DNA of 64,000 nucleotides from Chitinophagaceae bacterium (GCA_947454235.1 CANGIY010000005.1:62001-126000); one strand, 5' to 3'; positions 52,211 through 61,383 are shown, numbered from the stretch's first letter. The notes: a model not told the origin generated them from the sequence alone. Translations and numbers: made by a program.

Positions 52211-53926
52211 TTATTTGAATGGGAGGCAGGAGATATGGATTTCCGGAATCTCTAATTTCTCTTCTTTGAAGTGATAATGAAACACAGATGCCCATTCGTT
52301 ATTTCTTTCCACTTTTGGACCCAAAGTCAACTTTTTAATCATTGGCGAGATATCAATAGTTTCTATAAAGACTCTTGGATTTTCTCTGTCAATCTTTTTT
52401 TCACCAAGTATTGGATCGACTATTAGTCGTATCTCATATTCGTCCTTATAGTCAGCGTTTTTAAAAAGGAACGATATTTCATTCAGCGCAGTAAATAGAT
52501 TTTTTCTCCAATCCTTGTTTGTTTCTTTGTTAGTTTGGTGATATGTCACCAGCTCTTTTACGGTAGTTGAGAGTTCAGTCATCAGCTTATTTAAGTCATT
52601 TTCAATACGTTTTGAGGCATCTAGTAGGTGGAATTTTCTTTTCGTTTTTGCTCCAGTATCCAAATATGCTACTTGGTAAAATTCTAATTCAAATTCTGGG
52701 CTTATTATATTTTTTTCAGGCTCTAGTCCAAATAATTTATTTTTTACACTTTCAAGAAATTTACCCGAATCAATTGAAATAGCTACTCCTTTTGCTTCTT
52801 CTTTGTTTTCTTTGCCATACATTCTCCACAAAGTCAGATCGTTGTATTTTCCATCTGCAACGAAACTTGAAATAAATGGTTTAGCGTTATATAAGTTAAA
52901 ATCATCTTGAATTGCATCATAGTTTCCTAATCCAAGCATTATCGGAGCAAGGAAATTAAAAATGGCTTTTCCTTCAGAGGGATCATTTAAAAACGTTCCC
53001 TCTGATATTCTGAATAGACTTTTTTCAAATATCAAATGGCGTGCGGTTGAAAATGTTGTGTAATGTGTCAGTGTTGATTCTTTGCGTTTTAAAAGGTTCT
53101 TAATACTCTTGATTTTTTCTTTCAATAGGTAATAGTTATTGTCAACCTGTTTCTTTTTTAATTCTGATATTGAAGCCTGAGCAAATTCAAAATACTCTGA
53201 TGATTTGGATTCAGAAAGTGCGATGAATTTTTCAAAATAGAAAAGGGAGTTTTCAATTTCGTTTAGAGTGTTATAGACAATCCCTAAATTGTAATATGGA
53301 TATTCCAATTCAGGTTTTTTTCGTAGAGCTATCTGGAATTGTTCTATTGCTTTTTCGTAGTCTCTTTCTTCTTTAAAGATTAGCCCGTATAGGTTATAGT
53401 TTGATTCATCTTCAGGATTTAATTCTATTGCTTTTATAATGTGCTTCTTAGCCTCCTTTAAATTTCGCTCATTAAAATATATTAGCCCTAAATTATAATC
53501 TACGTATTTGAAATCAGGTCTTATGCTAGTAATTTTTTTAAAATACAATTTGCATTCATGGTATGACCGAATAGCAAAGTAATAAGAACAAAACCCTAAC
53601 AGTGCCCATATATTTTCTTCTGAAAGAAATAAGGATTTTTCAAATAGTTCATATGCATTTTCCAGTTCATTTAGATGCATATATATATGCCCTTGACAAC
53701 CTATAGCATTGGGGCAGTTTTGATCTAGCGTTAAAGCTATTGTTGTATATTTTTGGGAAAGTTCAATATCATCTAAATAGTAGCATGCAAGTGCCTTTTC
53801 AGCATACAAGTCCGCGTCATTATATTTCTCTAAAATGCTATCTTTAAGTTCGTCGAAAACTTTACGGCTTTCGTAGTTTAGGTTCCACTCTTTAACACGA
53901 CTTAACAATTGTTCAGTGCTCTCCAT
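52211..53926 (-). CDS. TPR protein with C-terminal DUF2971 domain
   Basis: 571 residues from the ATG at 53926 (a start at 53950 adds eight residues that lie in the inverted repeat). No signal peptide. The N-terminal ~280 residues are about seven TPR repeats (e.g. YNLGLIYFNERNLKEAKKHIIKAIELNP). A coiled linker (KEKIKSIKNLLKR) leads to DUF2971 (about 290-450): LTHYTTFSTARHLIFEKSLFRIS, FLNDPSEGK and LWRMYGKENKEEAKGVAIS, all hallmarks. DUF2971 has no proven activity; it often occurs near defence or accessory genes. The gene is clearly more AT-rich than its neighbours, which suggests later acquisition. Confidence 0.83.
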   Translation of the reverse strand: MESTEQLLSRVKEWNLNYESRKVFDELKDSILEKYNDADLYAEKALACYYLDDIELSQKYTTIALTLDQNCPNAIGCQGHIYMHLNELENAYELFEKSLFLSEENIWALLGFCSYYFAIRSYHECKLYFKKITSIRPDFKYVDYNLGLIYFNERNLKEAKKHIIKAIELNPEDESNYNLYGLIFKEERDYEKAIEQFQIALRKKPELEYPYYNLGIVYNTLNEIENSLFYFEKFIALSESKSSEYFEFAQASISELKKKQVDNNYYLLKEKIKSIKNLLKRKESTLTHYTTFSTARHLIFEKSLFRISEGTFLNDPSEGKAIFNFLAPIMLGLGNYDAIQDDFNLYNAKPFISSFVADGKYNDLTLWRMYGKENKEEAKGVAISIDSGKFLESVKNKLFGLEPEKNIISPEFELEFYQVAYLDTGAKTKRKFHLLDASKRIENDLNKLMTELSTTVKELVTYHQTNKETNKDWRKNLFTALNEISFLFKNADYKDEYEIRLIVDPILGEKKIDRENPRVFIETIDISPMIKKLTLGPKVERNNEWASVFHYHFKEEKLEIPEIHISCLPFK

Positions 53927-53949
53927 TTTATCAAATTGTATAGAGAGCA

Positions 53950-54001
53950 ATTTAAATAAAAAAAGATAGATTCGTATGTTTCTAAAAAATTTTATTTAAA
54001 T
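53950..54001. repeat. 12-bp AT-only inverted repeat upstream of the DUF2971 gene
   Basis: ATTTAAATAAAA (53950-53961) and TTTTATTTAAAT (53990-54001) are perfect inverted arms 28 bp apart. They flank the likely promoter of the DUF2971 gene. Being only A and T, they could also arise by chance. Confidence 0.4.
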
Positions 54002-54020
54002 AATTTTACCCCCTCCCTCA

Positions 54021-56282
54021 TCAATACCCATACAAAAAGCCATCCTTTCGCATGTAGGTGAAAGTGGTGGGGATGGTTTTACCGAAGTAGGAGATCTGGA
54101 ACAGTTTTTTTGATTGGGGTGTTATGGTGGTTATCCAATGGTTTATTTCAGCGTTAGGGATGAGGGCAATGTTGTTTTCGTTGATGAGCGAGTAGCTTTT
54201 ATCGTTCATCTCTTTTTTCACCATCATTACGTGGTCGTTCAGGAATTCAACAACTTTATACTTGAAATTGATAGCAGGTAGGTATTCGCTGCCATCGGTG
54301 TTCAGGAATGCGATCTTCCCGGTGCTGTCGGTTACCTTAATTACAGGTGCTCCGCAATGCAACGAATCGGGCAGGAAATCGGCAATATGCATCCCATTAA
54401 ATGCCGCAACCGGTACACCGTTTTTCAGTAAAAACTGATGGTTAAACCTGTGCGTACCAATAGTCTCCCGAAATTGGTGGGTCACATCGTTACTATCCCA
54501 TTCTTCCTCTGAAATGGGGCGATAACCGAACACAGCAACTATCTGTTTGTTTTCCTCTTTGGCTTTTTGCTGTGGTTTAGTAACGGTATCACTTATTGCA
54601 TACCAATCACCCTTGTATCTGGTGACTATAGAAGGTATAAACCTGTCAGATTTCCAGAGGGCGTTAAAGTGTTCATCAGTAAACTGGTACTGCGAGTCTT
54701 TGCGGGCAATGCCGTAGTGCAACTGGGTGTCTAAAAAAATGGGTATGCGGTCGGTGAATTCCGGGGTGATGAAATTATAGTTGGTATCGGAAATAGCATA
54801 AAATGGTTGTTTATCCCTCAATCCCTTTACCACATACCACGGTTTTGAATTTTCGGTACAGTACCCCGCCACCTGTATATCAGTGCTATCCTTTTTGAAA
54901 TGAAATACGGCTGTGCTGGGAATATACATCCCTGTGTTAGGTCCATTTCTGAAAATAATCATGTGCGGATGAATGGTCATATAATGAGCGCTTTCTTCAC
55001 CCATTCTACGTTCTTCAGAGTAGGAGAAACCACACCTGAATGGAGGGTGCAACATTAAACGCATCGCCTGTTCCCGTTCTTTTTGCGAACGTTCATCGGC
55101 AGTGTCATGGTAGCGTTTACAAGGGCGCATGTCCTTAGTGGGCACCATCGTGACAATTACACTATCGACAGTACTTGTAATAGGGTCTTGATTGATGGAG
55201 TTGTAATAATCGTTTTTAAACACGAATGTATCATGCGCAAACCAAAAGTATTGGAAGCCCTTGTATCGGGTGGGTTTGAAATTGCGGTCATACAAAATGT
55301 CCATTCCTGTATTCGGCATTCTACCTACATAAAAGCCTTCCGGGAAATACCGCAACTCAGCGAATTGTTGCTTTTTAATGATTTTCCCTTCATGGTCTTT
55401 CATTCCGTAAAGGCGGTTTTTTCTATTATTGAAAACAAAAAAATCGCCGTAATCGATTTTGTCAAAATACTGTTCGTCGATTTTAAAGTTATCTGGTATT
55501 TTCATACCCTGCCACAATTGGTAGCGGTATCCGTTGGTGCCTCCGTTCATGAAAAAGCCCCATGAGTTGCCATTCCCTTTTTCACCAAAGTTGCCATACC
55601 TTGTTTCTATGTATTTTATGGGTACAATGGTATTGCCCTTTGTATCCATTACGCCGTACTTTTTATCTTTCAGCACTGTAAAAAGTAGTGGTGCGTCTCG
55701 CAAAGAACTATCCCAGGGGTAGTTATTCTTGTTACAAGTAACTGCATAAGGCGAGTTGTTTTCATCGGAGAATTCAAAAGGAATCAGTGTATTTCCCTTG
55801 TTGTCTATAACGCCATATTTCCCTTTCAGGCAAGTAACTTTATACCAGATTTTCTCTCCCTCATCATATCTAAAGTCGAGCTGATGTGGGTAATAGATAT
55901 TGTCAACATCATATTTGAAGGGGATAAGTACATTGCCAACCGTATCTATAAAACCCCATTCGTTGCTGTTGTTGTGTGCGTTGAAGGTGGCACCCTTTAA
56001 TCCATTGTAATTTCCGTTCCAGAAGAAATCTATAGGAATTCTGTATTCGCCCTTTGTGTTAATGAGGCTTTTTGCGCCATTGGGTGCTATTACCACTGCT
56101 CTTCCACTACTATCGAAAAAACCAGCTTCCCGCCATTGAGGGGTAAGCATTATTTTGCCATTACTATCGCTGTAGCCCACAAATTCGCCTTGCCTGTAAG
56201 GCACCCAGTCTTGTTGGGCAATGGACATACAGGGCTGGCATGCGAATACAAAACATACAACAAGAGCAAAAACCGACTTCAT
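54021..56282 (-). CDS. WG-repeat secreted protein
   Basis: 753 residues from the ATG at 56282, which starts the signal peptide MKSVFALVVCFVFACQPCMSIAQ. The first half has several WG repeats: EWGFIDTVGNVLIPFKY, KYGVIDNKGNTLIPFEF, KYGVMDTKGNTIVPIKY, and a weaker LYGMKDHEGKIIKK. The second half has no family I recognise. WG proteins are beta-propeller-like and common in Bacteroidota envelopes; their role is generally unknown. It starts 48 bp after the TPR gene ends, in the same direction. Confidence 0.82.
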   Translation of the reverse strand: MKSVFALVVCFVFACQPCMSIAQQDWVPYRQGEFVGYSDSNGKIMLTPQWREAGFFDSSGRAVVIAPNGAKSLINTKGEYRIPIDFFWNGNYNGLKGATFNAHNNSNEWGFIDTVGNVLIPFKYDVDNIYYPHQLDFRYDEGEKIWYKVTCLKGKYGVIDNKGNTLIPFEFSDENNSPYAVTCNKNNYPWDSSLRDAPLLFTVLKDKKYGVMDTKGNTIVPIKYIETRYGNFGEKGNGNSWGFFMNGGTNGYRYQLWQGMKIPDNFKIDEQYFDKIDYGDFFVFNNRKNRLYGMKDHEGKIIKKQQFAELRYFPEGFYVGRMPNTGMDILYDRNFKPTRYKGFQYFWFAHDTFVFKNDYYNSINQDPITSTVDSVIVTMVPTKDMRPCKRYHDTADERSQKEREQAMRLMLHPPFRCGFSYSEERRMGEESAHYMTIHPHMIIFRNGPNTGMYIPSTAVFHFKKDSTDIQVAGYCTENSKPWYVVKGLRDKQPFYAISDTNYNFITPEFTDRIPIFLDTQLHYGIARKDSQYQFTDEHFNALWKSDRFIPSIVTRYKGDWYAISDTVTKPQQKAKEENKQIVAVFGYRPISEEEWDSNDVTHQFRETIGTHRFNHQFLLKNGVPVAAFNGMHIADFLPDSLHCGAPVIKVTDSTGKIAFLNTDGSEYLPAINFKYKVVEFLNDHVMMVKKEMNDKSYSLINENNIALIPNAEINHWITTITPQSKKLFQISYFGKTIPTTFTYMRKDGFLYGY

Positions 56283-56329
56283 GGTATACACGAAGTTAGG
56301 GGAAAAGGGTGGATGAATATTATCCGGGT

Positions 56330-57466
56330 TTACTTACCAAAATTAAACTTCGTAGCAGCTCCAGGCGTTAGTTCGCCGGATATAGCAGCATTTACAGCCT
56401 GTTTAAATTCGGTTATTGGAACTTGTTCTGTTTTCCAGCCGAGGGAGTAAGTGATGTGGTCGAATTTGTCTCTTACATTTTCGCAAAAAATGTACTTGAT
56501 TCCTTCAATTTCTTCCGCTGTTTTTTCGAGCACAAATTCGCGTTCAATTTTGTCGTGCGTTTTAGAAATCAAATACCCTTTGTAATAGGCATCAAGAAGC
56601 TTTTCAGGTGTTTCTAAACGTTTGTGTACAAGTATTATTTGACCATTTAACTCATATTCATCAAACAAAATCATTTTGTTGCGGGTTAGTTTTTCTGGTA
56701 TTTTACCACTTTTGTAAAGCGTTTGAACAATACTGAAAATGCTATCGGCTTGGTGGTATTGTTTGTTTTCGTTGTAGCATTTCATGAACTTAATGTACAT
56801 ATCGTAGTTGTCGGGTTCCAGTTCCAGTGCTTTCTGGAAAACAGCCAGCGATTTTGTGTAATTTTTGGTGTGTGAAAATTCGAGCGAACCAATGCTTAAA
56901 AGACAGGTTGAATAATATCCATTGTTTTTCGGCATGTTTTTAACGGCGGCATAATACCATTTTAATGAGCTGTCCAACTCGTCTTTTTCGAGGTATATTT
57001 TAGCAACCCAATAGAAACAATCGGGGAAACTTAAAGGAAGACTTGCTGCTTTTTTAAACAATATTAATGCACTGTCTTTCTTGCCAATTGTATAATATAT
57101 TTCCGCCTTTCCTGACAGGTATTCCTGATTATCGGGCGCATTTTCAAGCGCGTGATTCATTTCTTTGAGTGCATCATCAAATTTTTCGGTGTACAACAAA
57201 GAAAGTCCTTTATAGAAGTACACTACGCTATTGGTAAAACCTTTTTTTATAGAGAGGTCGTAAAACTTAAGCGCAGAGGCATCGTTGCCGGTTCTGAAAA
57301 ATGCAAATCCAACCATGTACAATTCAGAATCTGCAAGAGATTCGTATTTATTTTCGTACTTAGTAAGCGCACCGAACTCGCCTTTTCGAAATAGTTCTGT
57401 AATGCTTTGTGAGAAAGAAGGGGAGTATTGCAGGAGCAATATCAAAAAAAGGAGTCTATTTTTCAT
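56330..57466 (-). CDS. Secreted TPR protein
   Basis: 378 residues with a signal peptide (MKNRLLFLILLLQYSPSFSQ). About six TPR repeats cover residues ~50-240 (e.g. DSALILFKKAASLPLSFPDCFYWVAKIYLEKDELDSSL, KALELEPDNYDMYIKF). The last ~110 residues (KIEREFVLEKTAEEIEG ... GELTPGAATKFNFGK) have no motif I recognise. Probably periplasmic and co-transcribed with the WG-repeat gene, so the pair may form an envelope complex. Confidence 0.8.
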   Translation of the reverse strand: MKNRLLFLILLLQYSPSFSQSITELFRKGEFGALTKYENKYESLADSELYMVGFAFFRTGNDASALKFYDLSIKKGFTNSVVYFYKGLSLLYTEKFDDALKEMNHALENAPDNQEYLSGKAEIYYTIGKKDSALILFKKAASLPLSFPDCFYWVAKIYLEKDELDSSLKWYYAAVKNMPKNNGYYSTCLLSIGSLEFSHTKNYTKSLAVFQKALELEPDNYDMYIKFMKCYNENKQYHQADSIFSIVQTLYKSGKIPEKLTRNKMILFDEYELNGQIILVHKRLETPEKLLDAYYKGYLISKTHDKIEREFVLEKTAEEIEGIKYIFCENVRDKFDHITYSLGWKTEQVPITEFKQAVNAAISGELTPGAATKFNFGK

Positions 57467-57598
57467 TACGTGTTCTTAAATTCAATCAAAAATAACAAAA
57501 GGTAGGAATATTTACCTTAAATCGTTCTATTTCGTTGAGTGTAACAACGGGCAACTTGGGTATTATTGGTATAAATGTGTTTCAATATTCGGGCACTA

Positions 57599-58603
57599 CT
57601 AGTACCTGTTCAATATTGTGTTCATGGTTTTTGTAATTTCATCGAGCTTGTACAAGCTACCCTTAATTCCTCCTAAAAATTCAGCAATTTCCTGTTGTGT
57701 GAGGTCGTAGTCGCCTATTACATTTATGACACCCATCAAGGTGGCAAGGGGGCCACGCATATCGTGCGATATCATGTGCGAGAACTCTTCAAGTTCTTTG
57801 TTACGCTCCATAAGTTTACTATTGAGCGTACGCAATTCTTCTTCCTGACGAACCATTTTGGTCACGTCTTCAGCTACTCCAAGTATTGCGCGTATATTTC
57901 TGTGGGGCAGGGTGAAGGGAACTTTAATTATTTGCCAGTTTGTTTCAACACCCTCACTATTTTTTTGTGTGAATTTGGAACAATGTATTTTTTGACCACT
58001 GCTTAAAGCGACTTTATCCTGAAATAGTAAATTATCAAGTTCCTTTTTGTTTTTTACTAAATCTGAAATATGCTTTCCGCGCAGTTGTTGTTCGGTAATA
58101 CCATAATGGCTTAAAAATATGTGATTGCCGAACAAGTAATAACCATTCTCATCGCGGGCATATACCGATACTGGTATTGTGTTGATGATGCGTTTAATAT
58201 TGTCTTCAGAAGTAGCTAGTTGACTTTGCAGTTCTGCGGTACCAGTAACGTCGTGTATTACACCAAACATGCCTACAGGAATATGTTGTTCATTGAACTC
58301 ATATTCAACCCAGCTATAAATGTACTTAGTGACTCCCTTTTTGGTAATAATTCTATGATAGAAATCAAAGCCCTGATGTGTTTGCTCTGATTGTTGAATG
58401 AGTCCGGTTACTAGGTTTAAGTCATCTGGGTGAATGAAGCTATACCAATCGGTTGCAGTAAATGTTGCATTTTCAAAAGGAACATCAAAAATGCGGCATG
58501 TTTCTTCCGACCATTCGGCAAGTTCTGTTTGAAAGTTTACCTCCCATGTGCCGATTTTGGCTATCCGTTGAGAGTACTGTAGTTTATGTAAAATGCTTAT
58601 CAT
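57599..58603 (-). CDS. PAS-PAS-HisKA protein lacking an ATPase domain
   Basis: 334 residues from the ATG at 58603; a TTG at 58633 is the longer option. Two PAS domains are seen: residues ~5-125 (GTWEVNFQTELAEWSEETCRIF ... HPDDLNLV ... GVIHDVTG) and ~140-255 (RIINTIPVSVYARDENGYYLFGN ... GVAEDVTKM). A coiled linker leads to a HisKA dimerisation helix, EFSHMISHDMRGPLATLMGVI, with the phospho-accepting His. The protein then ends after ~45 residues, with no HATPase_c domain (no N, G1, F or G2 box), and no such frame follows. It could be phosphorylated by another kinase, or act as a sensor adaptor. It is divergent from the similar PAS gene at 58959. Confidence 0.85.
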   Translation of the reverse strand: MISILHKLQYSQRIAKIGTWEVNFQTELAEWSEETCRIFDVPFENATFTATDWYSFIHPDDLNLVTGLIQQSEQTHQGFDFYHRIITKKGVTKYIYSWVEYEFNEQHIPVGMFGVIHDVTGTAELQSQLATSEDNIKRIINTIPVSVYARDENGYYLFGNHIFLSHYGITEQQLRGKHISDLVKNKKELDNLLFQDKVALSSGQKIHCSKFTQKNSEGVETNWQIIKVPFTLPHRNIRAILGVAEDVTKMVRQEEELRTLNSKLMERNKELEEFSHMISHDMRGPLATLMGVINVIGDYDLTQQEIAEFLGGIKGSLYKLDEITKTMNTILNRY

Positions 58604-58958
58604 AGTGGTAACTATTTTTAGTGTATTAATCAAAATTAAATAGCCGTTTTGAGATGAAAGTCCCTTAAACTAGTCATATAAGATGCATGATCAATAGAAA
58701 AAGACTCCCTATATAATGAATGCAGCTATTCTGAAAGTGTAATTGCTTGGTGAGTAATTGGTGGTAGATTTTTATGTGATATGATTAAAAGGTAGATAAG
58801 TAATTTTTGTTTAAAAAAATTAATAAAAAATCTAAAAAAAGTGAAACAAAGGGATGTTATTAGTCATTAAATTCGGTTTCGCAACCAAAAATAAGTGATA
58901 TACATTATTTAAAATATTACTTTGAGTAAGTAAATATTGCTAACCATAGGGATATTTC
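58604..58958. other. 355-bp AT-rich divergent intergenic region between two PAS genes
   Basis: No gene is seen. The stretch is strongly AT-rich with long A and T runs near 58810-58850. It must hold the promoters of both divergent PAS genes; TTTTTG-like sequences occur near 58816 but no clean TAnnTTTG with a -33 partner stands out, so promoters are not called. Confidence 0.6.
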
Positions 58959-59561
58959 ATGTTGTTGAGAAATGTAAAATTGCGTTTACAAAAAACTATT
59001 ATGCAAGTGAATACAGATATGTTTTTGCGGTCACTTGTTGAGGGGTCAACCGACGCAATAATGGTGGCAGAGGCCAAAACCGGTATAATTGCGTATGCAA
59101 ACCCGGCTTCAGGTAGTTTGTTTGAGTGCGATCCGGCTGAGCTTATTGGAGTACACCAGTCGAAACTGCATCCGCCTGAAGAATTATTGGATATAATTAG
59201 AAAATTTCAGGAATTTACTTTTGCAGAAAAGTTTAAAGAGGTTACGGCGCATATTCTTACCAAGAAGGGTAAGAAAAAGCGAGTATTAATTTCCAGCGCA
59301 AATTCATTTGTAAATAACGATGTAAAGTACTTAAGTGCGTACTTTAAAGACATCTCGCATGTAGAAAAACTGCAGGAGATCTCGTATGCCCAGTCGCACC
59401 TAGTGAGGCGGCCATTGTGCAATATATTAGCGATCTCAAAAATGCTTTGTGAAAATGACTTTCTGGAAGAAAATATGGTTGTTGATCTTGCAAAAAAGAT
59501 TTTTGTTGAGGCTACTGAATTAGATCAATGCATTAAGCTGGTGGTTGAAAAAACCAACTAG
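58959..59561 (+). CDS. PAS protein with degenerate HisKA-like helix, no ATPase domain
   Basis: 200 residues. One PAS domain (about 25-130; VEGSTDAIMVAEAKTGIIAYANPASGSLF ... LSAYFKDISHVEKLQ) is followed by a helix ISYAQSHLVRRPLCNILAISKML. The SHxVRxPL pattern is the HisKA phospho-acceptor motif of a large Bacteroidota group. No ATPase domain follows. Like its divergent neighbour, it would need a partner kinase, or it works as a regulator by contacts only. Confidence 0.8.
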   Translation: MLLRNVKLRLQKTIMQVNTDMFLRSLVEGSTDAIMVAEAKTGIIAYANPASGSLFECDPAELIGVHQSKLHPPEELLDIIRKFQEFTFAEKFKEVTAHILTKKGKKKRVLISSANSFVNNDVKYLSAYFKDISHVEKLQEISYAQSHLVRRPLCNILAISKMLCENDFLEENMVVDLAKKIFVEATELDQCIKLVVEKTN

Positions 59562-59697
59562 TGACGTTAGCATGTATCGGGCGCTTTTTCATGTACTCTG
59601 AAAATTTCAATTCCGGGTATTTTTTGACATTTGTCAAGAAAAGAAAAGTTGAATGGGAGTCGGTTGAAATATCGTAGGATTACAAATAGATTGTGCC

Positions 59698-59705
59698 TAT
59701 ATTTG
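59698..59705 (+). promoter_or_regulatory. -7 element for the lipoprotein gene
   Basis: TATATTTG is a perfect TAnnTTTG match, 40 bp before the ATG at 59746. No -33 TTG lies at a normal distance. Confidence 0.45.
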
Positions 59706-59745
59706 AGTGTCTGCCGATGTGGCGTTAGAAATAAATATTAAGCAT

Positions 59746-60222
59746 ATGAAAAAGTTGTTATTGCTTCCGGTGTTTTTTGTAGCTACAGTATTTTTGACGG
59801 GCTGCCCTCTAGAAACAAAAGTTCCTATTGATGCGCCTGAACAACTGAAAGTAGACATTACCGGTAAATGGCAGGTGCAAACTGACAATAACGGTGGCGA
59901 TATTTACAACATTTCAAAGGCAGATAACACTCAGTTTAACGTTAAGGTGCTGAAGGGTCTCGATTCGGGTGCTACCTACAAAACATATTTTAATAGAATT
60001 GGCAATCAGGTTTTTGCTACTGTAGCCAATATGGTTGACGGTGATACACACTATACAATTTTCAGATTCCGCAAAGCCAACGATACAATCTTCGTAGCGG
60101 CAGTTTCAGACAAAAAGGTGACTCGTGAATTTAACGTACCCGGCGATCTCAAAGCCTTTTTGAAACAAAACTTGCAAAAGGACATTTATGACGAAGAAGA
60201 CAGAATGGTGAAAATCAAGTGA
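59746..60222 (+). CDS. Small lipoprotein, unknown function
   Basis: 158 residues from the ATG at 59746, which begins the lipoprotein signal MKKLLLLPVFFVATVFLTGC; the LTGC lipobox is perfect, with acylated Cys20. The mature part has a short beta-sheet domain (ITGKWQVQTDNNGGDIYNIS ... TYKTYFNRIGNQVFATV ... HYTIFRFRKAND) that resembles small lipocalin-like or DUF-type barrels. The function is not recognised. Convergent with the Fic gene, 17 bp between the two stops. Confidence 0.8.
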   Translation: MKKLLLLPVFFVATVFLTGCPLETKVPIDAPEQLKVDITGKWQVQTDNNGGDIYNISKADNTQFNVKVLKGLDSGATYKTYFNRIGNQVFATVANMVDGDTHYTIFRFRKANDTIFVAAVSDKKVTREFNVPGDLKAFLKQNLQKDIYDEEDRMVKIK

Positions 60223-60239
60223 GAATATTATACTGTTTG

Positions 60240-61298
60240 TTAGCCGTTCACTTTTAAAACATACCAAGCTCCTTTTGTAGCTCCATGTTTTTCAAGTTGA
60301 TTGTTTGCAACAAGCGATTCCAGGTGTTTTTTGATGGTATTTCGATTTGCTGTAGTCAATACAACCAAATCTTTAATAGTGATCCTGCCCCTCGATTTCA
60401 CCAACTCTAGAATTTGCATTGATAGTTCGGGTAGTTGAGTCAGCAGCATGTTTTCCCGGTCAATTTTCTTCTCTAAACGGCGTTTTTGTTGTTGGAGTGC
60501 TTTTAAAAAGTACAACAGCCAAGGTTGCCAGTTTGTTTTTTCCGATTTTATGGTGCCCTGTGTTTGACGAAGTGCCAGATAATATACGTCCTTACTTTGT
60601 TCAATAACCGATTCCAGAGAGCTATAAGGTGCATAAATGTAGCCTGTTCGCAGCATTAGGTAGGTTGTAAGTACCCTCGACAATCTGCCGTTCCCATCTT
60701 GAAATGGGTGGATTGCAAGAAACTCCACAATGAATATTGCCGTTACTAATAACGGATGAAGTCTTTTATGGTCAAGGCATTCATTGGTCCATTGTATCAA
60801 TTCACTCATTCTGAACGAGGTTTCAAATGGCGAGGCGGTTTCAAAAACAATACCCAAACTCTTACCTGTAGGGTCAAATGCTTCTACATGATTCGGAAGG
60901 TTTTTATACCCCCCTCGGTGCCAGTTGTCTTTATCGCTGTAGGTGAGTAATTCTTTATGAAGCTGTTGTATGTAACTTTCAGTAAGTGGTATTTCTTCGA
61001 AGTTTTGAAAGAGTAGATTCATTACTGAAGCATAGCCTGCTACTTCCTGTTCGTCACGCGTTGAAAAATGCTGAATTTGTATGTTATTGAGCAAGATTTC
61101 CACTTGACTATCAGTAAGTTTACTGCCCTCAATACGGGTTGAAGATCCGATGCTTTCTATAGTTGCTACATGTTTCAACGAGGTAAGTTGTTCAGGTGCC
61201 AGCTGGCCCAAAGCACGCCACGCACCCTTGAATTCATCTATCTCTGCAATGATGGAAAGGATGTCGGGAGTAATTATTAATGTAGACTCGTTAATCAA
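60240..61298 (-). CDS. Fic-domain protein (class II) with C-terminal winged helix
   Basis: 352 residues from a TTG start at 61298; an upstream in-frame TAA lies close before it, so the start is nearly fixed. The Fic core HPFQDGNGR (His197 to Arg205) is complete, so AMP transfer from ATP to target hydroxyls is expected. The inhibitory helix motif (S/T)xxxE(G/N) is in SSTRIEG (Ser53, Glu57, Gly58) in the N-terminal domain, which defines class II. A C-terminal winged-helix-like segment (GRITIKDLVVLTTANRNTIKKHLESLV) is typical. The promoter region carries a remarkable repeated motif. Confidence 0.92.
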   Translation of the reverse strand: MINESTLIITPDILSIIAEIDEFKGAWRALGQLAPEQLTSLKHVATIESIGSSTRIEGSKLTDSQVEILLNNIQIQHFSTRDEQEVAGYASVMNLLFQNFEEIPLTESYIQQLHKELLTYSDKDNWHRGGYKNLPNHVEAFDPTGKSLGIVFETASPFETSFRMSELIQWTNECLDHKRLHPLLVTAIFIVEFLAIHPFQDGNGRLSRVLTTYLMLRTGYIYAPYSSLESVIEQSKDVYYLALRQTQGTIKSEKTNWQPWLLYFLKALQQQKRRLEKKIDRENMLLTQLPELSMQILELVKSRGRITIKDLVVLTTANRNTIKKHLESLVANNQLEKHGATKGAWYVLKVNG

Positions 61299-61300
61299 AA

Positions 61301-61383
61301 AATACCCAATTATTTACCCAATAATACCCAAATATCGTTTAGTAAAACCAAATACCCAAATAGTTACCCAATAATACCCAATT
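61301..61383. repeat. Two 33-bp direct repeats, each with three TACCCAA boxes, in the fic promoter
   Basis: TACCCAA occurs at 61303, 61315, 61325 and again at 61353, 61365, 61375. Internal spacings are 12 and 10 bp in both groups, and the groups are exactly 50 bp apart. The blocks 61301-61333 and 61351-61383 are near identical. On the minus strand, which fic uses, each box reads TTGGGTA. Regular ~one-turn spacing suggests cooperative protein binding on one DNA face. Confidence 0.85.

Noticed and set aside
55083-55565. 160-residue frame antisense to the WG-repeat gene
   Set aside because: No promoter or family signal, and the opposite strand carries a clear WG-repeat protein.
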